64,000 nucleotides of DNA from Beroe forskalii (GCA_011033025.1 WFMF01000260.1:183504-247503), one strand, 5' to 3'. Numbered from the stretch's first letter, positions 37,201 through 47,451 are shown. Notes: generated from the letters alone by a model not told the origin. Made by a program: numbers and translations.

Positions 37201-40200
37201 TACTCCTTCCATCTGAGGGGGAGGGTTAAAATAAACTAAAAAAGTTCAAGATTTGATGCTGTTCGGAAGGTTAATACTTAATGGGTCGGGGGAATTACAT
37301 TTCGTGAAGACGATTAGAAAATATATTATGCTGAAGAGGGAGAGTTTCCTACCTCACACTTGGTCCTATCCCTGAGTATGATCATGATCTTCTCTCCCCT
37401 CTCATTACAAGTGAATGTCCCCACTGGGCCGGCTGTGTCCCGCAGTGGGTTACCAGAGCGGGGGTCGGTGCAGGTGCAGGTCTCTCCCACACACTCCATC
37501 TTCTGGAAGTTCCCATCCCTGTCACACTCCTTCGTGAACTCGCAGTCTGGCAACTTCGAGAACGTTCCTTCAGAAAGCAAATAAACTGAATTAAGATACT
37601 CAGATACAACCTTGATGGTATCTAAAGTTACAATCACAAACAGAAATGTTAATAGTAGCAGGCATAAAATACGCCAAATAGGAGAGAATTAAGCATCATT
37701 ATCACAGAAGTCAGAGTACCCAGATAGTCGAAGTAGTAAGTCCTGCAGGCCTCCTCCTTGGCCCTCCTACAGTGCCCCCTTGTGTCATACTGCCTCGTGC
37801 AGTTTGCTACTCCTCGTGTCATCGAACCCCAGATTAGCTTGGGAAAGAGTTATTGAATATTGATTGGCAGGGAGTTGAAATAACAAACTTAGCATTTGCA
37901 TTGAGAATCAGACAATTTGTAAGGTCAGATATTATTTCTCGATGTTGACACAAATAAAAGGACAGTTTGAGGTTCGTACCTTGCCAGTATCCACATAGAC
38001 ACAGTAACAGAACCTATCAGTGCACTGGGTCTCCTTGTAGTAGTTGCCCTCACATCTCAACTGGTACTGGTGTGGACACCGTCCTGACCTGTGTGGCTCA
38101 CACTCCACCTAAGGGATTGGGGTTGTTAGTTACCCTCACATCTCAACTGATACTGGTGCGGACAACGTCCTGATCTGTGTGGCTCACACTCCACCTGAGA
38201 GAATGGAGAAGTAGATACAAATACTTCCAATATATGGATATGGAGGAAAGACAGGAGGTGGAGAAAAGGCAATACTTGCAACCAGGAGGAATGTCGCCAA
38301 TTTCATGAAAGTTTTATGAATATGAAGTATTTCCAGTCCTTAGTCATGTCAAGTCTGTCTAATCACCTGGTAAGAAATACCAGTGGTACCAGGTAGTCGA
38401 GCACCAGTGTCCACGTCCACACACCAGCAGATGTCTCCTTCACACTGTCTGCTGACGTACCTGACAAAGGATGAGATTTCAGTTTTTTGAAATTTGAGGA
38501 ATTCGATTTTTGAACGCCAGATTATGATGAAGACTTGCACTAGGTTTCTTAACAAGACATAAAGGGATACCTCTCGTCTGAAGCACAGTGGGGTCTGGAG
38601 CAGCTTGCCTCATACTCAAACCTCTTAGTCTCGTGGTTATACCCCCTCCTACATGTCTCATGGTAATCTATAGCGCAGTTACCTGAAACAAAATGTATCA
38701 AGTTTCTGTTAAAGTACAGTAATCAGTAATCCTTGAAATTCGGCAAACTGGAGGTTCGCCTGAATTTCAAGGAAAACTCTAGACCGCCAGACTTAAGTTC
38801 CTAAACCCTGACTTTAGTTCCTAACTTTAGTTACTAACTTTAGTTCCTAAACCCCATATGAATCATCAGACCAATCCTCCCCCACTGACCTCTGTTATCC
38901 TTGGTTCTAGGACACGGCATGTCTGCTCCCTCTGAGAATGGTACAAATCTCCCTGAGTCCTGGTACACACAGTACGATACTCCGTCCACCATCTGCAGGT
39001 AAATTGGGCTGTGATTAGTTGGAAATGGGCAGCAATGATAGCCAACGACACATAGATTATCTTTCGGAAAATAAATGGCAAATCTTTATGGTTACATAAT
39101 GATTGGGTCTATGACTATCACTATTCATCCATTAGGTGTCATCATATGAAACCTCTAGAGGGTGGAACTCCCCCGAGAAGCCGCACTCCAGTTTGTCTTG
39201 CTGTAGACAGGGCGTGGTCTGGTGGCAGGGTGCAAATAGACAAACCTGTAGAGGGTGGAATTCCCCCGAGAACCCGCACTCCAGTTTGTCTTGCTGTAGA
39301 CAGGGCGTGGTCTGGTGGCAGGGTGCAAATAGACAAACCTGTAGAGGGTGGAATTCCCCCGAGAAGCCGCACTCCAGTTTGTCTTGCTGTAGACAGGGCG
39401 TGGTCTGGTGGCAGGGTGCAAATAGACAAACCTGTAGAGGGTGGAATTCCCCCGAGAAGCCGCACTCCAGTTTGTCTTGCTGGAGACAGGGCGTGGTCTG
39501 GTGGCAAGGTGACAATAGACAAACCTGTAGAGGGTGGAATTCCCCCGAGATGCCGCACTCCAGTTTGTCCTGCTGTAGACAGGGCGTGGTCTGGTGGCAA
39601 GGTGACAATAGACAAACCTGTAGAGGGTGGAATTCCCCCGAGAAGCCGCACTCCAGTTTGTCTTGCTGTAGACAGGGCGTGGTCTGGTGGCAGGGTGCCA
39701 AGGTGTAGGTGTTGTTGGAGTGGCACTCCAGGGAGCAGTTACTACTCACTGAGTTCTCCAACATGTCCCCTGTACGTCTGTCTATACACCTGAGGGGGAG
39801 GAGTGGATGGGGTGGGGGTTTGGGGGCGTAGGTTATGTTCTGGAGACAGCGGAATTTAATTATTCCCCTTTGAGGGCTAAAAACTAATTTAGCTGTCGCC
39901 AGTCCAGTTTCCATAGCTTAAATGAGTCAGATCACGACCCAGACAATTGAATATCCATAAAAACACCTAAAACCACCCAGAGACAAACCAGCAGAGTGAG
40001 GGTCCCAGGCACTGCTTGGCAATGAAGAGTCTGTCCCTGGTATCACAGTGGTACTCTCTGCAAGTGTCAGATAGTATCCACTTGTCAGCTGCAGCGTCAA
40101 AGTCCTCCCCGCAGATATCATACCTGCGTTTCTGACACGTAGTGTAGAATACCTGTAAACACGGGAAAATAGACCCAAAGATTCTTTCTTTCACGGAAAA

Positions 40201-43200
40201 TGAAAGAATGAAGCAAGGATGATTTCAAGATAGTCTACAATAAAACCATAAAATGGCTGGGCATAATAAGTGTCCTTTACCTGTTTGCCCTCGTCAGTAC
40301 AGTAGAAGGTGTGCTGAGGTGCTCTGGTATTCGGTATCTCATTCCCCTTGTTGACATCAGTACACCAACACTCCCCATTTTCACAGTGCCGAGGATAGTG
40401 CTTGTTGTCTGACCGACATTTGAAAATAAACTTATAAAAACACCCAAAATGAGATCCATAAATCTATCAAGTCACTCATTATACCGATATTTGCCTTTTT
40501 ACTAATAAATGCGTAAAATCAAAAGATCTAAATCACTTACTTGTATGGTTCGCACCCTTCTCTCCTCCCGATAGTGTTGGTTCCAGGTCTGATGTACTTG
40601 GGACATGACTTGTAGGAGGCAATCTGGCAGGACGTTCTGTTCTCCTTCACCGGCGGACAGTCACCTAGGATAGGAAATTAAGAGTCCCTCATCCAATGCA
40701 ACATCTGGAGTTGGGTGCAACAATCAGGCTCTTTTGGGTTCCCAAATTAGACCATTGGTACTCTGTTGACAAACGTTAACATAGCAACTTGAATATTGTA
40801 TAAAAACGATACTTCACAACATCGTACTTTTAGTTTTATCCCACCTTCGCCGGGGTAGAAGATGCTCTCCGTGTCCTCCATGACATCCCCCGTGTCCATG
40901 TAGACACAGAAGCAGAACTGAGCGTTACACTGAGTGGGGTGGAAGTTACCCTCCCCGTCACACACCAGGAGGGTCTGTGCTTTACAGGCCGTCATCTCCC
41001 GGGGTGTGCCTGTCTCGTCACACCAGTGAGTACCAGGGGAGAAGGAGGAGGAGGAAGAGGAGGGGAGACCAGAGTGGGGGTCAACACACTGACACAGGGA
41101 GGAGGGGCACTGCTCTCTCACGAATAGACCTGGGGGTGAGTAAGAAGTGAGTGATGATGGACAAAGAATGTCGATACAATTACTGTCCTGAACTGTTTGA
41201 AGGAAACTAATGATTTATCACCACAAAGAATGCTGCAAATTTATTTTTATGCAAAAGGGTGTTGGGTGATCTAGAAGTATGCTGTATAAAGAGGAACAAG
41301 TAGAAACTTACCTTGAGAATCGCAAGTTGGCACGACACAATCACTCTCATTTTCGTTCTCGCACCCACTATCGACCCTCTTTTGGCAAGCGGTCCTATTA
41401 TCCACCCTTGAGTAACACTCATCCACCCCGACCCCCTTTATCAGGGCCCCTGAGTCAATGTACACACAGACACATTCCCCCTCCAGACATTGCGTCGCTT
41501 GGTAGTAGCCCCGTCTGTCACAAGTCAAGACACTCTGTTTCCTGCAAGGTGTCAGGCGCAGTTTCTCTCCCTCCTCCGAACAAAGGAATGTCTCCTGACG
41601 ACCCAGGGTGTCTTCAAAGAGTGTCCCAGTCTCTGGGTCCACGCAGTAGCAGCTATCAGGTCCAAAGCAGTGCAGGGTCACATACGATCCTGCCTCAGTG
41701 CACCTCATAGCATCGCACGAGTCTGGGGTGATCATTGTTCTTGTTTCAGAGTCGTACACTACCGGACATCTCATGTCCAGGTTCTTTTGACAGTGTGTCC
41801 GGTTGTCAGGGATATCAGGACAGCGAGTATCATCCGAGACAATCTCTGAACCGTGAACAAGCACTCCAGTATCATTATACACACAATAACACGTGTTCGG
41901 GGTGTAACACTGCTTTGCTTCGAAGTCTCCGGTAATTGTGCAGTTCAAAACGTTTTGTTTCTGACAGATGGTGGGTTCCACTGCCTCACCCCTCTCATTA
42001 CACCTGAAGGTGTGAGTCTCAGCCGAGGGTTCTGAGGTTGCCTCCCCTGTCTCGGGATGTACACAGTAACACAACCCCTCCCTGGTACACTGTGTAGTGC
42101 TGTACAGCCCTGTGATGGCGTCACACTCGCTACACCCACTAGCAGGACGGGTGAAGTGGAGGCCAGATAACACTGTAGGACACGTATTATCACGGGCTTT
42201 CTGACAACGTGTCCTCTTATCAATACCCACCGGGCATTCCTCAGGCTTCACCAGGGACTTACTCTCCTCTACCACAGCACCGGTGTCGGTGAAGACACAG
42301 AAATAGATACTCTCAACGTGCTGGAGGGAAGTGAAGTTTCCCTGTTCATCGCACTGCAACACATCCTGTTTACGGCAGGGAGTGAGGGGTATCAGCTGCC
42401 CCTGAGAACTGCAGGTGAACTCTGTGTCGGGAGAGGAAGGGGCGTCGCCCCGCACCCCCGTGTTTTGATCGACACAGTAACACTCATCTCCCAAACACTG
42501 CTTAGGGAGGAATAGTCCTGTAGTGGTGTTGCATTGGACACTCTCGCAGTTTGTGTCTGGGATGTAACGGTGGGTTTGGTCCAAGTGGAATGGGCACATT
42601 TCATCCCGAACTTTCTCACAGGATGTTCTGAAATCAAAGCTGGGCCTGCAATCATGATCGTGGAAATTAGTTTCCCCAGAGTCAATGAAGACACACTCAA
42701 ACCTTCCATCTGCATGTCGTTGTCTGGGTTTGAAGAAGCCAGTGTTGAGATCGCATGTTAAGATCGTCTGTCGCAGACACACTGTCTGGTTTACTGTCTG
42801 TCCCTGAGTTGTGCAGTAGAACTCTGTGTTCTGAGATACTGTGTGAGGGTAGACAGTACCAAGCCGGATATCCACACAGTAACAAACATTCCCTGTACAT
42901 TGGCGTGGGAAGTAGTGTCCATCACTCGTGCAGTGGGAAGATAGGGAATCCGAGGGGGAGTGGGGATCCGAGAGGGAGTGGGGATCCGAGGGGGTACAAG
43001 TCATTCCCCTGTAACCTACCTCAGAATCGCACAATTCGGGGCTGTTTCTCTGACAATGTGTTCCACACTGTTCCCCAGTACACTCCTCACCCTCCACCAA
43101 CCCCCCATCCCCACTACAGGTAACATCAGCAGTAACATGCCTAGCTCCAGACAACATGGCACCAGTAGCTGGATCCACACAGAAGCAAACATCCCCTCTC

Positions 43201-45590
43201 AAGCACTGCAGAGCCTCGTAATCCCCACTTTCAGAGCAGACAAGATGCTGACACTCCCTGGCTCCCTGACACAGCTGGTCACGTGACTTGGTACAGGGTC
43301 CTCGTGTATCATTCCTCAGCGGACACCCCTCCACTGTGTTCAGAACATCGTAAACCTTCTCCCCTGAGTCAGAGTAGACACACCAACACACTCCCTCCAC
43401 ACATTGTCTACTGGAGAAGAGACCGGAGGGGGAGCAGGACAGCTCTGTCTGTTGTAGACATGCAGGGACGGGAATGAGGGTGGAGGAGGGGGAGCAGTAG
43501 TGGGTACCTGCCAGGAACGCTGTGTCTGGGAGGGTAGCTCCAGACATCTTGTCTACACAGTGACACACACCATCTTCCTGACACTGCTGTGTGGGGTAGA
43601 ACCCCTCCTCGTCACAGAATGAAATGTCCGGACATTCTCCAGAGGTCACTAACTGACCTTCCTCCACCACCTTGACACACAACGATTCTCTCTCCGCCAC
43701 ACACTTTGTCCTGGTGTCAAGGAGCACAGGACAGACAGGCGTCTCATCCATCACTTCGCTGTCTGCAACCACTCCACCGCTGTCTATGTAGACACAGTAG
43801 CAGTAGTCTACCGTGCACTGCTCGGGGTTGAACCACTCCAGATCAGGGCTACACAGCAAGGTATCCTGAACCCCACACCTCCCCCCATTCCCCTCTGAGA
43901 TCACGTGACCTTGGTGATCACACCGCGAACCATCCGTACGGGAAGTGGTAGTACCGGGCACCCTGACACCGGTTGTCATGTTGACACAGAAGCAGGAGTC
44001 AGCCACACATTGGCGGGGTACAAAGAGACCGGTGTCGGTGCAGAGGAATGCAGGGCAGTCAGGAGGAACTGGGTGGTGCTCTGAGGGGGTGGTAACATCT
44101 ACATTGGTAACATTCCTGGGTTGTGGTTCACAGTGCTGTGATCTCTGCTTCTCACACTGTGTTCGGGTATCAGGAACTAAACTCCCTCCCTCGTCACATC
44201 TCTGAGAGATGAATTCAAAATTACAAAAAAAAACGATAACATGAATATGATTCAAAATTCAGATAGTGCAACAGCCAAAATTTACATTTTCGGTCATCCG
44301 TTGTAGTTGAGAAGTTGATCAGAAAACCCCAAAAACTTCCTGATGTACCCACCTGTTGTCCACTTTGATGGGATGTTCCTGGCTTCATCTGTCCTGTAAC
44401 AGGGTCAACACAGTAGCACTGGTCTTCTGAACATCTTTGGGAATAAAAACTACCTGAAAGGAGACAATGGTGATTCAAATGTTTGATGTTTTTTCCGACC
44501 AAAATATGAATTATTGGTTGGTAAATGGTGATGGTATCCACTTTAAGTTTAATAGTTTTAGCGCTTTTCCCACTATCTGGCTGAGTGTCATTACGTGTAC
44601 AGAAGTTTTCGATCCTCGCAAAACGAATAATTCACCAGATCAGAATTCAGATTACACCTCACCAGATTAGGACTCAGATTATAGAACTCACCAGATTGAG
44701 ATTAGAACTCACCATCTGCGTTGCAGTGAGGCAGGGGGCAGGAGAGTGATCTGACGGTGGTGTTAAGTTGGGGGTAGTGAACTGCAGGACACTTCGTCAG
44801 CTCTTCTTCTGACAAACACTCAAATTGTCCGTGCTGTGTTCTGTAACTGGTTTCTCTGAAAAGAGGGGTGAGATGAATAAGGGTACACAAAATCAATATC
44901 TATCAATCAACTAATCACCTTCCTCATTTGAGAAAACCAGGAGAAAAAAAGCGGGGTTTTGGAATCTAAAATGCGCATATTTGGAATAAACTCCATGTCA
45001 GAGATTACATAGAGCTTCTGAACTGACCTGGAACCCTCTGTGTCTCCTCGACTGCCTCCTGAGGCGAGTCAGTGACATCCTCATCCATCACTTCAGTGCC
45101 CTTCTCTGGCTGATGGTGTTGTGAGGGGGCTCTGTGGTTGCCAGCCCGGAATACCAGGTGCTTCTCTGAGTGTCCCGGCAGAGATACCTTCACATCTGAA
45201 AGAAATCGTGAGTTAGACTTAGATTTGTGGTGTCGGAAAAGAATTAATAATCCGAATTCCGGAAATTTCATGTGTTTGTAAATTCCGCTCCGGAAAAATC
45301 ATTTATTTATATTTAATAACGGTCTAGAAGTTATAGAATTGAAAATGTCCATTTTTAGCATCGTGTGCATCATACTCTTAGCACAATACAATGGCACTTT
45401 GAATTTGACAAAATCAGTGAATCACCGCAGGTCCAATTAACTAATTAATTATAAAATTTAACATTTAAACTTCTACCGATGTGTACGTTTCGTACAGAGA
45501 TAGCAGCAACTTACCAATATTTGTGGACGTAGCACAAGAAAAGAAGAGAACCAACACGAATAGCAGACGTGGAAAGAGGTAGCCTGCCAT
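21244..45590 (-). CDS. giant secreted thyroglobulin type-1-repeat protein with C-terminal VWC domain
   Basis: One minus-strand gene of about 24 kb. Exon 1 (45515-45590) starts with MAGYLFPRLLFVLVLFFSCA, a clear signal peptide. It is followed by exons 45028-45195, 44713-44853, 44353-44453, 41312-44201, 40845-41129, 40541-40664, 40281-40419, 39989-40152 and 39153-39789, then duplicated blocks A and B, and the 3' exons described separately. The recurring module is C-x(2-4)-G-x-F/Y-x(3)-QC-x(4-5)-C-[YFW]-CV-[DY]-x-[DT]-[ST]G, the core of thyroglobulin type-1 domains. These are secreted disulphide-rich domains, some of which inhibit cysteine proteases; function here is unknown. Intron phases join consistently for most junctions. 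Oddities are a non-AG acceptor before 40281-40419, several damaged sites in the duplicated part, and arrays grown from exon edges. One gene or two tandem genes cannot be told without transcripts. Confidence 0.82.
21552..21591 (-). other. stem-loop inside the last-but-one intron
   Basis: Arms GTTCAACCTGGTAA and TTACCAGGTTTGAAC, 14 paired bases with one bulge, separated by 11 bases. It lies just downstream of the 21627-21718 exon, in the intron if the final VWC exon is used. Confidence 0.6.
21865..22100 (-). repeat. array of exon 3' edges with 5' splice sites
   Basis: Tandem copies of the end of exon 22101-22208 together with its donor: on the minus strand each unit contains CACCTGCCTCT followed by GTGAGTTGACACC. 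At least four extra donor copies lie in the intron, embedded in CACCCTGT repeats. Unit length is irregular (about 50-60 bp). Confidence 0.85.
22425..23908 (-). CDS. thyroglobulin-type exons upstream of the VWC domain (block B 3' part)
   Basis: Exons 23651-23908, 23399-23492, 23093-23202, 22882-22976 and 22425-22656. The first starts after a CCCCTCAG acceptor and encodes EDPAECHPARCKSDGSYKSM plus QCLTRYTCQCVDAETG and a short CGCVDERG motif. The third contains CFRDEECWCVDPLNGTQ, the classic CWCVD core. The fifth contains CEPDGEFYPQQC and ECWCVDETG. Phases join throughout, but exon 23093-23202 has ATGAGT where the paralogous exon in block A has GTGAGC, so its donor looks mutated or non-canonical. 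Confidence 0.78.
23909..24810 (-). repeat. array of exon 5' edges with 3' splice sites, part 1
   Basis: About 11 tandem units of roughly 80-83 bp. On the minus strand each holds a polypyrimidine tract, CCCCTCAG, then the first part of exon 23651-23908 (TGGAGTTAGAAGACCCTGCA and following, encoding VELEDPAECHPARCKSDG), then ACCAATGTCTAA, which replaces the rest of the exon with a stop. The copies are therefore decoy acceptors with a truncated exon. The array continues at 26698 beyond a transposon insertion. Confidence 0.92.
24811..26697. mobile_element. 1.9-kb inverted-repeat element inserted in the array
   Basis: Non-array sequence interrupts the minisatellite. Its ends are complementary (GGGGGATGAAGCCCAAAAAA at left; TTTTTTGGGCTTCATCCCCC at right). 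Both ends also carry the segment CCTAGCCCAAGAATCGGAAA in the same direction. The flanks repeat CCACTGAG, consistent with an 8-bp target duplication, although the G/C runs leave 6-10 bp possible. No transposase frame is visible; short reading frames inside lack motifs. It is probably non-autonomous. Confidence 0.82.
25864..25957. other. long hairpin inside the 1.9-kb element
   Basis: Near-perfect palindrome: TTAATGAGCCATGCA at left and TGCATGGCTCATTAA at right, with CACCACATTCAGCCAGGCAA and its complement at the centre. Arms are about 45 bp with almost no loop. Confidence 0.9.
26698..28190 (-). repeat. array of exon 5' edges with 3' splice sites, part 2
   Basis: About 18 further units of the same 80-83-bp repeat as 23909-24810. 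A recurrent subtype has a changed interior (CAAGTTGTAAGACTGACGGC on the minus strand), and runs of the same unit order occur on both sides of the transposon, implying duplication of multi-unit blocks. Confidence 0.92.
28289..31742 (-). CDS. duplicated exon block B of the thyroglobulin-type gene
   Basis: Ten exons matching block A one for one in length: 31640-31742, 31360-31471, 31153-31246, 30412-30540, 30142-30259, 29763-29977, 29395-29567, 28912-29061, 28480-28714 and 28289-28376. They encode cysteine modules such as SRQCEGDICWCVDVDTG, ETQCTDRFCYCVYVDSGK, CVGETCTCTDPRSGNP, CSNGVCYCVYADSG, CRSDGMCFCVTVTTGEV and RQCDGGVCFCVYVDSG. Splice sites and phases are intact except at the last exon, whose donor reads GAAAAA instead of the GTAAAA of block A. 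Block B may therefore be a recent copy beginning to decay, or a mis-assembled second haplotype. Confidence 0.75.
29062..29300 (-). repeat. array around a 3' splice site
   Basis: Intronic G-rich minisatellite (plus strand) immediately upstream of exon 28912-29061. On the minus strand several units contain CTCCCCCAGATATAAC, that is the exon's own acceptor and first eight bases, within CTCCAACTCCCC-type filler. Paralogous block A has only the single functional copy here. Confidence 0.82.
30541..30985 (-). repeat. array of exon 5' halves with acceptor, about 87-bp unit, 5 copies
   Basis: Each minus-strand unit has a CATTCC..CAG or TAG acceptor, then GTGGAGTGTGAGCCACACAG and following, encoding VECEPHRSGRCPHQYQLRCE, and then GGTAACTAAC, which ends the frame. 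The genuine exon (30412-30540) continues as GGCAACTACTAC. Block A has only one such extra copy, so the array expanded after the block duplication. Confidence 0.92.
31893..32235 (-). pseudogene. junction between duplicated blocks: frameshifted exon and partial half-module
   Basis: Region 32103-32215 is the block A counterpart of exon 23093-23202: it keeps the CCTATCAG acceptor and CFKDEECWCVD, but a base missing after GTGGAC brings a TGA into frame. It runs directly into 31893-32080, a diverged two-unit version of the 93-bp repeat exon at 39153-39789 that lacks the CIDRRTG start. This is where block B was joined to block A. As it stands, reading through here would terminate the protein unless the exon is skipped. 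Confidence 0.65.
32276..32352. other. near-perfect hairpin in an intron
   Basis: Arms of about 37 bp (TCAACACGGTTG, GGTGAGATTTCTAATCAC and complements) with two mismatched positions and almost no loop. No equivalent exists in the matching intron of block B, so it looks like an inserted fold-back element. Confidence 0.9.
32482..39789 (-). CDS. duplicated exon block A of the thyroglobulin-type gene
   Basis: Exons 39153-39789, 38890-38992, 38571-38682, 38367-38460, 37980-38108, 37720-37837, 37353-37567, 37040-37212, 36696-36845, 36191-36425, 35998-36085, 32734-32985 and 32482-32575. All junctions have GT..AG and matching phases. The first exon completes CWCIDRRTGDML across its acceptor and then carries six in-frame 31-residue half-modules. 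Later exons carry CWCVDVDTG, CYCVYVDTGK, CTCTDPRSGNP, CYCVYADSG, CFCVTVTTGE and CFCVYVDSG cores. The chain ends at the frameshifted exon of 32103-32215. The very large intron 32986-35997 consists almost entirely of acceptor-containing repeats. Confidence 0.8.
32986..35890 (-). repeat. array of exon 5' edges with 3' splice sites (block A)
   Basis: Roughly 30 or more units of the same 80-83-bp repeat as 23909-28190, directly upstream of exon 32734-32985. Most carry CCCCTCAG plus the truncated EDPAECHPARCKSDG coding piece. Between about 33670 and 35640 many units are scrambled or shortened, either through real turnover or from poor assembly of the repeat. Confidence 0.92.
36426..36560. repeat. 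intronic GA-rich minisatellite
   Basis: Units of GTTATATGTTAGGAGGGGAG type, three to four imperfect copies, beginning right at the acceptor side of exon 36191-36425 but not including exon sequence. Confidence 0.7.
38109..38200 (-). repeat. single extra copy of exon 5' half with acceptor
   Basis: A truncated copy of exon 37980-38108, including a CTCTCAG-type acceptor and the VECEPHRSGRCPHQYQLRCE coding start, lies immediately upstream of the true exon. It is the one-copy counterpart of the five-copy array at 30541-30985. Confidence 0.9.
38780..38860. repeat. short tandem repeat, about 13-bp unit
   Basis: Four imperfect copies of ACTTTAGTTCCTA in an intron of block A. Confidence 0.8.
39147..39700 (-). 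repeat. in-frame 93-bp coding repeat, 6 copies
   Basis: Six units, each encoding 31 residues (APCHQTTPCLQQDKLECGFS then GEFHPLQVCLF), keep an open frame through exon 39153-39789. Within units CAG-GTTTGTCT could serve as a donor and CACCAG as an acceptor, so internal units might be spliced variably. Copies differ by few substitutions (GISGEF in one, GFSGEF in the others), indicating recent expansion. Confidence 0.93.
41312..44201 (-). CDS. 2.9-kb exon with 13 thyroglobulin-like modules
   Basis: A single exon of 963 codons, acceptor CTCTCAG at its 5' side and donor GTAAGT at its 3' side, phases 0 and 1. It encodes 13 complete copies of the C..G.[FY]...QC....C[YFW]CV core, alternately followed by D-P-x-TG and Y-x-DSG, separated by linkers with further cysteine pairs. 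Modules 7 (about 42685-42770) and 9 (about 42290-42360) have lost the QC cysteine and the first cysteine of CxCV together. The neighbouring exons of the same gene encode only half to one module each, so this exon probably lost its introns or never had them. Confidence 0.92.
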
Positions 45591-47451
45591 TCCTTTGCGA
45601 AGAAAACACGTCTCCTTCTTATCTCCTCCTTCCTATCCTCTTCTCCCTAATCCTCCTCTCTTCTACTGCAGTCAGGTGTGTCTGGTGACACTCGGAACAA
45701 ACACAGAGGATCAATATAACTCTCCAGGAAGCTGCAGACAGTTGCAGTAACACAGCAATATGAGACTGATACACTGAGCACTCTGCAGTGTGAGTGTGTG
45801 GGTAGATGTGATCTCACTGTTACTCTGTAACTACTATCTCCAGTTCACTGTTATATTACAGTGTCTGTGTGTACTCCCCAATACACTGCTAATCTCTCCA
45901 ACACACTGCTGTTACAGTGCCTGAACACGCCCTGATAGTGTTAAGAAGATGTTACCACCTACCACACACCAAACAATCACTACACGAGTGTATGACACAC
46001 ACGACTACACAACGAGACAATGTACCCATGTACCCTGCACACACATCCCAGTAGACGATGATCATCGTCACAAATTGTGACACTGTGCGATAGGCATACA
46101 AAACTATAGGCGCTGGTAGTTGTGATGTCATTATCAGGGGTTAGAGTGGCTAATTGGTGATTAAAAAGTGTCGGTTTTTCGGGAAGACACAGAGATCGTA
46201 TGTAATGATATGATAATTGATAATCTTGATGACGTGTTACGGCCCGGTAGAAGCCCTAAAAAATGCAGTCTAGAAATTGACGTCCAAGGGAAAAATATGA
46301 TAGTTCATAGAGCCGTTTAACCGTATTTTATGCAGTTTTACTGGGTTCATCGGGAGCTCAAATATCTAACATTCTCAAGAAATTCCAACGTAATGATCGG
46401 AAATGATGGAGGAAAAATATAGAAACATCTTATATTTTCTGTTCAGAGACAAACCGAAAGAAGCAACACGATAAGAGGACAAATTATCACCTAATAAACA
46501 CCTAAATAAAGCGATAAACATCTATTGCCAACCTGTTAAAACTATACATAAACACTTGTACAGACTACATTATTAGAAAATTCCTCACCAATCCACACCC
46601 TCGGCAATAGTATCCCAACCCGAACAGCACAAGAATAGGGAACGTCCAATAGAAATCTTGAAATAATAATATGTCAAATATAAATATTCTGAAGAGTCAA
46701 ATATTCGAACAAAAAGAAAGGAAACTGTCACAAAAAGGATCGTGTGGCGTGTACAAACTATGAAGGATATATACTGAGTGGACGCTAATAATTATAATAC
46801 CTGACACTGATAACCCTCCAGATAATATCACCCTGAACGTTAACGTAAGTTGACAGGACGCCCGTCAACGTGACAGCTGAAGGACAGATATGGTTTGTAT
46901 ACCGGTAATTATCTTTAATTTCACACATAACTAGCCGTGATTTGATATATTATGAGTCTCGTTAAGCGGCTAGGGTTTCCCTTTAGGAAGTGGACCGTTA
47001 CGACTTCTCACTTTCTCAGAATCCATTGATGCACATTAAAATAATTATTGAGAGATGATAACAATTAGCCAGGGATAAAATAATCTATTGTGTCAACATT
47101 ATACCAATATGGTATGAGCATAATGTGATATGAAATGTGAATAATATCAGAAATGCTAAATGATAAATGTGACATTGAAAATTCAAAATGATAAATGTGA
47201 CATCAGAAATGCTAAATGACAATATGAAAGTGCTCTCTCAAACATGAAATTTAACTTTTTAATCGCAGAAAATTCTGAAATAATCTTCGACAATTTATAT
47301 CCTCAAATAACTATTAACTAAATAAAACCAGTAATTACAGCTTGGTAAAAATCTTTCAGCCAATATACAGAGATAAAGTAAAATATATACCTAGACTGGT
47401 CAACAGAAAGAAAAATTATTATTATCCATTACTACCAAATAATTAACAATA

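Noticed and set aside
39136-39793. Plus-strand frames across the 93-bp repeat
   Set aside because: Shadow of the minus-strand coding repeat; the minus frame continues the cysteine-module pattern and splices in phase on both sides.
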